Shown here in pieces: positions 1-5,375 of a DNA stretch of 6,094 nucleotides (position 1 is the stretch's first letter; every line of letters begins with the position of its first letter). The notes under the pieces were generated by a model. That model was not told the DNA's origin. It saw only the letters and a program-made list of their open reading frames with translations, and made no database searches. Origin of the DNA: Ruminococcaceae bacterium UBA2806 (GTDB lineage Bacteria; Bacillota; Clostridia; Oscillospirales; Acutalibacteraceae); assembly GCA_002351795.1 (NCBI GenBank), contig DEHG01000150.1, forward strand, positions 11,586-17,679, written 5' to 3'. The position numbers were made by a program, and so were the translations under genes.

Positions 1-5
1 ATGTT

Positions 6-74
6 CAATGTACAATGTTCTGGTTGCTGATTTAGTTAAGTTGGTTGGCTGTGATTGTCACTTAATGTACATTG
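6..74. repeat. Short inverted repeat with palindromic TGTACA cores
   Basis: CAATGTACA at 6-14 is the exact reverse complement of TGTACATTG at 66-74, and both copies contain the palindrome TGTACA. The second copy is also a perfect 10-bp palindrome, AATGTACATT, at 64-73. ATGTTC is directly repeated at 1-6 and 15-20. The layout resembles a pair of binding sites for a dimeric regulator, but the arms are short and no function can be assigned. Confidence 0.35.
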
Positions 75-96
75 TGTTACTATGTTTTTACTCTAT

Positions 97-142
97 TGCT
101 GCTTTCGTGCCCGTTTGGGGTACTTACAGCACTGCTTTTTTG
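97..142 (+). terminator. Weak terminator-like hairpin followed by a T-run
   Basis: TGCTG at 97-101 can pair with CAGCA at 127-131, and inside it GTGCCC at 107-112 can pair with GGGTAC at 118-123 (one G-U pair). Seven T residues follow at 136-142. The stem is interrupted by an internal loop, and four bases separate it from the T-run, so this is a poor match to a standard intrinsic terminator. If real, it would end a transcript entering from the left edge and insulate the surface-protein promoter. Confidence 0.25.
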
Positions 143-261
143 TAGAAATCAACAGCTTGGATTGACCTCTACTTAATAAGTTAAACCGAACTAAAGAAGT
201 GTAAAATGCCCTATTATGTCAATTTATAGTATATAGATGATATAAAAAAATAATTTTTGAT

Positions 262-290
262 TTGCACAAACTGTTGACAATGCATATATT
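262..290 (+). promoter_or_regulatory. Overlapping alternative promoter
   Basis: TTGCAC (262-267), a 17-bp spacer, and TATATT (285-290) form a second, weaker sigma-A-like pair shifted 12 bp upstream of the stronger promoter. The two cannot be occupied at once, so if both are used they would compete. It may only be a by-product of A/T-rich sequence. Confidence 0.3.
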
Positions 291-302
291 GTGTGATAAA
301 AT
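274..302 (+). promoter_or_regulatory. Sigma-A-type promoter for the surface-protein gene
   Basis: A perfect -35 box TTGACA (274-279) is followed by a 17-bp spacer and a -10 box TAAAAT (297-302), five of six matching TATAAT. Transcription would begin near 308-310, giving a leader of about 65 nt before the start codon at 375. This placement leaves almost no leader for an ATG at 318, supporting the later start. An A/T-rich stretch lies just upstream. Confidence 0.75.
277..292. promoter_or_regulatory. Operator-like inverted repeat in the promoter spacer
   Basis: ACAAT at 277-281 and ATTGT at 288-292 form an inverted repeat with a 6-bp centre, overlapping the -35 box and spacer of the stronger promoter and the -10 of the alternative one. 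A bound repressor here would block both. The arms are only 5 bp, so this is a candidate only. Confidence 0.25.
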
Positions 303-360
303 AATTACATAGTTTTTATGAAGCGGTTTTATCGTATTTATATATTATTAACACAAGGAC

Positions 361-367
361 GGAGAGG
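361..367 (+). promoter_or_regulatory. Ribosome binding site that sets the start at 375
   Basis: GGAGAGG lies 7 nt before the ATG at 375. The in-frame ATG at 318 has no Shine-Dalgarno-like sequence before it and would lie within about ten bases of the predicted transcription start. The site therefore decides in favour of the 1633-residue product, whose N-terminus is then a normal signal peptide. Confidence 0.85.
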
Positions 368-374
368 ATGCTCT

Positions 375-488
375 ATGACAATAAAAAGAACCGATCTGAG
401 GTTTAAATTTGTTATATTTTTACTGTGTATATTGCTGCTGATGGCGGGGGTAATGCCTGCACTGAGCAGTCTGAAACTGGTAAATGCT
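375..488 (+). other. Signal peptide of the surface protein
   Basis: Residues 1-12 carry the positive charges (K4, R5, R9, K11), residues 12-30 form a hydrophobic core (FVIFLLCILLLMAGV), and VNA at 36-38 fits a signal peptidase I site before A39-D40. With the longer start at 318 the charged segment would be an unusual 31 residues. Confidence 0.85.
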
Positions 489-3400
489 GCTGATGTGACT
501 GTGTATTTTGACACATCCTCCACAGGAAAAGATGGATCTTCTCATGACTGGAAGAAGGATATGTCGGACGTTTATTACTATGCATATAGCTCAAGCGGAA
601 ATACGGGCGGTCTGAAAAGTATGACTGATACGGGTAAGTCCGGTAAAAACGGCGGTAAGCTTTTTAGCGCAAGCATAGACAGCAAATATACTTATATTAT
701 TTTCTCAAGCAAATCCGCATGGAAACATGATGGCAGTGATTATAAATGGCAGACTAAGTCTCTGGGTATTTCGGGAAACACAGCTGCTAACAATAAAGCG
801 TTTATCATGAATGATTACGGATACAATGATAACGAATCGGGTTCGACAAGATATAAGCAGGGACTGTATACATATACCCTTCCTGAGGAAAAAAGCTACG
901 CCGGACAAAAGTTCTCGATCCTGAATATGACAAATACGAACACTACGCTTTATTATCGTTTTACGGATGAAAAGAAACCGGGCGGAGTCTGGGCAGGTCT
1001 TGATACTGTAACATACAGCACAGATAAAACCCCTATCGCTGTCAACGGAAGATATTTTTATTATGAAGCTGTTACTGTTCCTGATGATAACGAAAAGGGA
1101 CCGTACAGTACGGTGGAAATATATGACAGCGAATCGGCAACGGAGCCTATCAACAAATATAATTTTGAAGAAGGAAAGATCCTCGGAAAAACTTATGAAT
1201 ATGGTGTGTCGGAGCTTGCGGGAGGAAAAAAAATAAGCTACCGTACAGATAACATTCAGACAGCGGCAGCGCTTTCCGGTGCAACACTGTATCTGGATAA
1301 GACATCGTTCGGAACAAGCGGAACTTATAGTGTAGGAGGAGTCGGAACTTCTGCGATTGCTAAGGATGGTAACGCAAGCTTTCAGACAAATTCCGGCGTT
1401 AATGTCGGTGCAATAACATCATGGACGGCAAATGCAGATCTTAGTGGTAAGATAATAACTGTTACAGACGGAAATAGCAATAAGTATAATATGTTCGGTC
1501 CGGAGAATGCCGGCGATGACCTCATAGTTATTAATGATAATGTTGCAATCATTTCCGGTAAATATTCGGTTCAGAGTACACATAATGAGCTCGATGGTCA
1601 GGAATATATAACCGTAAGGGCGGATATGTATGACTACCAGTATGATAAGTTCAATTATAATGTAACATATGACTATTGGAAGGACGGTCAACACAAAACA
1701 AGTAACGTCCCAGATCAGACATCAAGACAAGGTGCTTCAAAAAGACCTTATCTCATGATAAATGAGGCAATAAGTTCTTATGAGGAGTATTCTAAGGGAC
1801 AAGGTAACTCACCGTTGTATTTAGGACAGTTCTGGCTGCCTACAATGCCGGAAAGTGAATATGGTGGTAAGTTTGATACATCCACGGAAATGTATTCGAC
1901 TACAACGGCAGGATATCAGAGAGCAGCATATAATAAGTACAGAAAGGAAAGTTCGGACGATAAGAGTAACGATCAGTATTACATTCCCCCGGATCAGCAG
2001 CTTGACGGACACGTGAGAAGTTATTATGAGTTTTTCGGATTTGGCAACATACTGAATAACTTCAAGTGGTCTGCTAATCTGGCATACAGAACTGAATCAC
2101 AGGATTCGGGAACCTTCATGCCGTATGACGCTGTTGTTCATGGATTGGTAAACAAAAATCTGAACTCGGATAAAAAAATAACGGCAGTGAACGGAACACC
2201 GTTACCGTACTTTGATATGGATTTCTGGAACCGTACCTATACTCCTTCACAGGGCGGGACTAATATTTCCTTGAATGACTATATTGATAAATATGAAAAC
2301 CTGGACTTCCCGTTCTTCAAAATACCGGCAAGAGATATTACTTTCCAGAATGGATATACGAAAGATAATATGCTGACTAATGGTTTGGATACAAATGTAC
2401 CTTATCGCGGAGATTACTATGTTTTCGATTCCAAGAAGTACAGTGTAAGAGCAGAAAAATCTGGCGGGACTACATCACTGTCCAAGAGCAATAAAATGTA
2501 CAAAAGCGGTGATGACAGTGACATGGTTTATGATAACTATGGAAACGGAGATTCAGGCAGTACGGAAATTGGTTTCTTCCCGTTTAATAAACCTGAAGAT
2601 GGAGGAAATGAAAAGTATTTAAGTACTTCAAAATTGCACTACGGATTCGGCGTCAAGTATGAGATAGACTTTTATCTGAATGAAAATGGTACGCTTGACG
2701 GAACAGTTGACGGTATACCGATCACCTTTACATTCCAGGGCGATGATGACGTTTGGGTATTCCTTGACGATGAGCTTATTCTTGATATGGGCGGCGCTCA
2801 TAAAAATGCAATAGGTGAGGTTAACTTTGCAAAAGGCGGTTCTACGTTTATAAGTGCTATAGGCAATGTAAGCAATACAAGTATTGTTTCTTCAAATACA
2901 ACAAACTCTTTACTTAATGATTCTGTAATTTCGAGAAGCAAGGACAGAACCCTGAAGCCATTCAGCGATGAAATAAAATCAAAAGCAACGGTTGGTAAAC
3001 ACAAGATAACAATGTATTACCTTGAAAGAGGTATGCTTAACTCTAACCTCTATGTAATGTTCAACCTTCCCATGAGTCTTACAAGACTTGATGTTCAGGA
3101 GGATACAGATTTCGGCGGAATCAATGAAGGCTTTGTAAATGCAGCCAAGTATGTTGCCGATCAGGATGTTTTCAATTACAAGGTCGAAAACAAGGGCACA
3201 GAGAATGTTGTAGGCAGCGAATACAACGCTAAAAATAATGTTGGTACGACCCGTTCCAATGGGGAAGCAAATGGAAGAACAACTACTATGGCATCCGGTA
3301 CTGGTAGCGACCATACCAATAATTATAAAGGCTCTCCCGGCGTAACATATGAGCCTATGATATCGAACAGCGGCGGTGTGACCTATATGCTGAGTGACCC

Positions 3401-5276
3401 GTTCCCGAATACGAATTCGGTCATAAAGGATACAAGGTCGGTCGGCTCGGACAATGGTATCGTATCTCTCCAGTACGGACAGATGGCTACATTCAGCAAG
3501 CAGCTGAATTACGGCAGCGCAATGCAGGTGACCCAGCTGGATGCACTGTCGAAACCGGAAGACGCAGATTCTTACAACGATAGTACCGGGCGAACAGCAA
3601 GCAAGTATTATGTGACTTACATGAGGTCTGCTGCTGGTGATACGGATCATACAAGAAGACCGTATGCGGGTATCTATGATTACGATGATGTAAGCAGCAC
3701 TGCTCTCGGGCATGTTGAAAATATGTATAATGGAAAGCCAAACTATTCCGCAAACAATGTTGTCAATCTACAGATTGACGGCAATAAGTCTAATTACAAT
3801 TTTAATGACCCGACTAATGGCGCAAACGAATATGTTCATCTGCGTCAGGTCATTGTTAATGAAGTAAAGACAGTTGATCTGATCATCAGAAAAGACTTTG
3901 TTACAACAGAGACATATACTGATCCGTTTACCTTTAAGATACATTTCAGCAATGTATTCGGCAAGGGTGACGGCGATGGCTTGATCAATTACGAAGGAAT
4001 TAAATATACAAAAGACAGTGATACCACTCCTTATGCATTAGATTCTAACGGTTCGTTTAAACTGGCGGCAAATCATTACATTACGATCAAGGGTATACCG
4101 GTAGGCACAAAGTTCTATGTAGAGGAAACAAGCACTTCTGCTATATATGATCTTGATAGGTCAAAATCCTTTAATTTAGGCGAATCCGAAAGCCAGATAG
4201 ATCTTGATTCCGATACAGAAGTTCTTGCAAGAAACAGCCGCAAACAGGGCAGATTTACCTTGACCAAGGAAGTTTATGAGCCAGACGGAACAACTCTGGG
4301 CAATGATGACGAAACGGTGTTTACGGCAGTAGTTGCTTTGACGGCAGCAGATAGTGTAGACCTGGCGGAATATGATATCAAGGCTAACGGCGAATCAATA
4401 ACCTTCCTTGATGGAACAACGAATTTTGAAGTTCAGATAAGTGCGAAGACTCCTGTAACGATAACAGGTCTGCCTTATGGTACAACATATACTGTTACCG
4501 AGAAAACACCGCTTCCGGAAGGATATGATAAGAAACTTATAAGCGAAACAAATGTTGTATATGCTGACAGTGTTTCGGGTGGTGTGGCGCAGAAAATCGA
4601 TAATGAAAACGGTGAGTCCGCAACGATCTCAAATGTCAAGAAAACACCAACCGGAAGTCTCACGGTACAGAAGCTGACATTCAACACAGAAACTAATGCG
4701 ATCATGACCGGAGTGCAGCAGGAATTCCCGATCACAATTATATTTACCGGTCTTACGTCGGATATTTCATCATCGCTTACATACAAGTATGATGGTTCTG
4801 ATCTGGATGCCGCAAAATACAGTGCAGCTTATTCAAGTGGTACGCTTACAATAACGGCTAACATTAATCCGGGCGATTCGGTCGATGATTCTAAAGCACT
4901 TGTTATTGACGGTATACCTGTAGGTACAGCATATGAAGTAACCGAGAATGACGCAATGCCACAGGCATTCAAGGCAGCAACGAAAGGATATACCGGCAGC
5001 GCATTTTATTCGACTAATTATAAGACAACAAGCGGTACATACGAATATGTATTGCACAAGGATACTGCTAAGGCGATAGGCGGCAATAATGATTATGTTG
5101 TTGTAGAAAACGAATTCACGCCGATCGTCATGCCGGAAACAGGCGGAACACCGCTTATATTCCTCTTCCCATACGGCATTATTGCAATTGCCCTTTCGGG
5201 TACTGCATTAGTGATATACAAAAAGAAATTACAAGGCGAAGTCCCTTTGGAAAAAAGGAAGGGGAGGAGTGAATAA
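375..5276 (+). CDS. Giant sortase-anchored fibro-slime surface protein with CnaB-like stalk
   Basis: This 1633-residue protein is predicted to be secreted and covalently attached to peptidoglycan. Domains in order, numbered from the ATG at 375: signal peptide 1-38; N-terminal beta modules about 40-400, the first resembling a CBM26-type starch-binding fold; fibro-slime region about 410-900 with the PA14-like core around 756-900; an intermediate beta domain about 905-1165; three CnaB-like domains about 1168-1289, 1293-1423 and 1428-1581; and an MPETG sorting signal at 1586-1590. There is no cysteine after residue 18. It is rich in Tyr, Asn, Asp, Ser, Thr and Gly, as expected for an exported adhesin. 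A strong promoter and ribosome binding site precede it, and a nuclease gene follows 99 nt later on the same strand. Fibro-slime proteins are poorly characterised; adhesion to a glycan or host/plant surface is inference. The family assignment is secure, the ligand unknown. No sortase gene is in the window. Confidence 0.95.
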   Translation: MTIKRTDLRFKFVIFLLCILLLMAGVMPALSSLKLVNAADVTVYFDTSSTGKDGSSHDWKKDMSDVYYYAYSSSGNTGGLKSMTDTGKSGKNGGKLFSASIDSKYTYIIFSSKSAWKHDGSDYKWQTKSLGISGNTAANNKAFIMNDYGYNDNESGSTRYKQGLYTYTLPEEKSYAGQKFSILNMTNTNTTLYYRFTDEKKPGGVWAGLDTVTYSTDKTPIAVNGRYFYYEAVTVPDDNEKGPYSTVEIYDSESATEPINKYNFEEGKILGKTYEYGVSELAGGKKISYRTDNIQTAAALSGATLYLDKTSFGTSGTYSVGGVGTSAIAKDGNASFQTNSGVNVGAITSWTANADLSGKIITVTDGNSNKYNMFGPENAGDDLIVINDNVAIISGKYSVQSTHNELDGQEYITVRADMYDYQYDKFNYNVTYDYWKDGQHKTSNVPDQTSRQGASKRPYLMINEAISSYEEYSKGQGNSPLYLGQFWLPTMPESEYGGKFDTSTEMYSTTTAGYQRAAYNKYRKESSDDKSNDQYYIPPDQQLDGHVRSYYEFFGFGNILNNFKWSANLAYRTESQDSGTFMPYDAVVHGLVNKNLNSDKKITAVNGTPLPYFDMDFWNRTYTPSQGGTNISLNDYIDKYENLDFPFFKIPARDITFQNGYTKDNMLTNGLDTNVPYRGDYYVFDSKKYSVRAEKSGGTTSLSKSNKMYKSGDDSDMVYDNYGNGDSGSTEIGFFPFNKPEDGGNEKYLSTSKLHYGFGVKYEIDFYLNENGTLDGTVDGIPITFTFQGDDDVWVFLDDELILDMGGAHKNAIGEVNFAKGGSTFISAIGNVSNTSIVSSNTTNSLLNDSVISRSKDRTLKPFSDEIKSKATVGKHKITMYYLERGMLNSNLYVMFNLPMSLTRLDVQEDTDFGGINEGFVNAAKYVADQDVFNYKVENKGTENVVGSEYNAKNNVGTTRSNGEANGRTTTMASGTGSDHTNNYKGSPGVTYEPMISNSGGVTYMLSDPFPNTNSVIKDTRSVGSDNGIVSLQYGQMATFSKQLNYGSAMQVTQLDALSKPEDADSYNDSTGRTASKYYVTYMRSAAGDTDHTRRPYAGIYDYDDVSSTALGHVENMYNGKPNYSANNVVNLQIDGNKSNYNFNDPTNGANEYVHLRQVIVNEVKTVDLIIRKDFVTTETYTDPFTFKIHFSNVFGKGDGDGLINYEGIKYTKDSDTTPYALDSNGSFKLAANHYITIKGIPVGTKFYVEETSTSAIYDLDRSKSFNLGESESQIDLDSDTEVLARNSRKQGRFTLTKEVYEPDGTTLGNDDETVFTAVVALTAADSVDLAEYDIKANGESITFLDGTTNFEVQISAKTPVTITGLPYGTTYTVTEKTPLPEGYDKKLISETNVVYADSVSGGVAQKIDNENGESATISNVKKTPTGSLTVQKLTFNTETNAIMTGVQQEFPITIIFTGLTSDISSSLTYKYDGSDLDAAKYSAAYSSGTLTITANINPGDSVDDSKALVIDGIPVGTAYEVTENDAMPQAFKAATKGYTGSAFYSTNYKTTSGTYEYVLHKDTAKAIGGNNDYVVVENEFTPIVMPETGGTPLIFLFPYGIIAIALSGTALVIYKKKLQGEVPLEKRKGRSE
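492..780 (+). other. N-terminal CBM26-like beta module
   Basis: Residues 40-135 start with the strand VTVYFDTSS, then a Trp (W59), the strand DVYYYAYSS, an MTDTG segment, and YTYIIFSS, followed by W116 and W125. The order VYFD, W, VYxYAY, MT-x-x-G, Y-x-x-IF resembles CBM26-type starch-binding modules seen in gut amylases and adhesion proteins. Two further stretches (about 220-300 and 304-395, the latter opening with TLYLDKTSF) look like diverged beta modules. The resemblance is from memory of the pattern, not from a search, so starch binding is a hypothesis. Confidence 0.45.
1602..3074 (+). other. Fibro-slime / PA14-like domain
   Basis: The region opens at residue 410 with VRADMYDYQYD and contains RPYLMINEAISSYEEY followed by SPLYLGQFW, a layout usual at the start of large fibro-slime proteins. 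The diagnostic core is YGFGVKYEIDF (from 756), ITFTFQGDDDVWVF (G789-F796), LILDMGGAH (801-809), VNF, and the final strand MYYLERG (from 880) with SNLYVMFNLP. In PA14-type adhesin domains such as yeast flocculins, the paired aspartates of this motif bind calcium and ligand; here D790-D792, D804 and H809 are the candidates. Between the halves lies an unassigned linker of about 300 residues. Confidence 0.85.
3873..5117 (+). other. Three tandem CnaB-like (isopeptide) stalk domains
   Basis: Each domain begins with a strand containing Lys, has a (I/L)P(V/Y)GTxYxVxE-type motif, and ends with a strand containing Asn. Candidate triads are K1173-E1250-N1287, K1298-E1376-N1420 and K1433-E1524-N1579. In CnaB domains these residues form a spontaneous Lys-Asn isopeptide bond with the Glu as catalyst, giving rigid, protease-resistant stalks. 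The recurring IPVGTKFYVEE, LPYGTTYTVTE and IPVGTAYEVTE segments make the repeat clear even though overall identity between copies is low. Bond formation is inferred, not shown. Confidence 0.8.
5130..5273 (+). other. C-terminal sortase sorting signal
   Basis: MPETGG (1586-1591) is followed by a hydrophobic segment about 1594-1615 and a basic tail starting KKK at 1616. This is the LPxTG-type tripartite sorting signal with Met in place of Leu, a variant common in clostridial surface proteins. The tail after the membrane segment is 18 residues, longer than many, and rich in Lys, Arg and Glu. Confidence 0.88.
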
Positions 5277-5280
5277 AAAA

Positions 5281-5288
5281 GAGGTGAT
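5281..5288 (+). promoter_or_regulatory. Strong Shine-Dalgarno site without a normally spaced start codon
   Basis: GAGGTGAT matches eight consecutive bases of the ideal anti-Shine-Dalgarno complement. The only nearby ATG (5287) overlaps it and would encode just MLK before a TAG. No ATG, GTG or TTG lies 5-10 nt downstream. The next good gene starts at 5376. It could be a remnant, or it could serve that gene if RNA folding brings the two together. Confidence 0.45.
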
Positions 5289-5310
5289 GCTGAAATAGTA
5301 AGCATAAAAC

Positions 5311-5358
5311 CTTCTGCCGCCGTATGCGGGGGGCGGCAGAAGTGTTGGTAAACCCCGC
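5311..5358 (+). promoter_or_regulatory. Stem-loop and possible H-type pseudoknot in the nuclease leader
   Basis: CTTCTGCCGCC (5311-5321) pairs perfectly with GGCGGCAGAAG (5332-5342), an 11-bp stem with a 10-nt loop. The loop segment GCGGGG (5326-5331) is exactly complementary to CCCCGC (5353-5358), so an H-type pseudoknot with a 4-nt first loop and a 10-nt third loop is possible. No T-run follows on the forward strand, and only four Ts follow on the reverse strand, so it is not a standard terminator, although partial termination cannot be excluded. It ends 17 nt before the nuclease start codon, suggesting translational control or a conserved leader element. Confidence 0.6.
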
Positions 5359-5375
5359 AGAAGCATCGGGTGAGC

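Larger units (their letters stand above)
1..261. other. Non-coding region upstream of the surface-protein gene
   Basis: No convincing gene is seen here on either strand. One forward frame is open from the window edge to a TAG at 143-145 and would give a 45-residue hydrophobic, cysteine-rich peptide from an ATG at 8. It has no visible ribosome binding site because the window starts there, and a run of this length is not rare by chance. The first 180 bases have ordinary composition. Positions 231-261 are very A/T rich, ending in an A-run followed by a T-run, and lie directly upstream of the promoter, where they could act as an UP-element-like contact for RNA polymerase. Confidence 0.6.

Noticed and set aside
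246..258. AAAAA/TTTTT inverted repeat as a terminator
   Set aside because: An A/T-only hairpin is too weak to terminate; it fits better as A/T-rich DNA upstream of the promoter.
3096..3125. Strong internal Shine-Dalgarno-like CAGGAGG in the surface gene
   Set aside because: No start codon lies at usable spacing; the next ATG is about 20 nt away and out of frame. It is explained by Gln-Glu-Asp codons.
2979..3713. Long open frame of 244 codons on the reverse strand
   Set aside because: It lies antisense inside the fibro-slime/linker coding region, has no recognisable domain, and is rich in Cys, Ile and His as expected from reading a biased forward gene backwards.
5274..5281. A-AAA-AAG slippery heptamer followed by a pseudoknot, suggesting programmed frameshifting
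   Set aside because: The stop codon TAA of the large gene occupies 5274-5276, so ribosomes end before the slippery run in the correct phase, and the pseudoknot starts about 30 nt later, too far for a usual stimulator.
5311..5342. Intrinsic terminator for the surface-protein gene
   Set aside because: The stem is strong, but TGTTGGTAAA follows instead of a T-run. It is listed as a structured leader instead, with partial termination left open.
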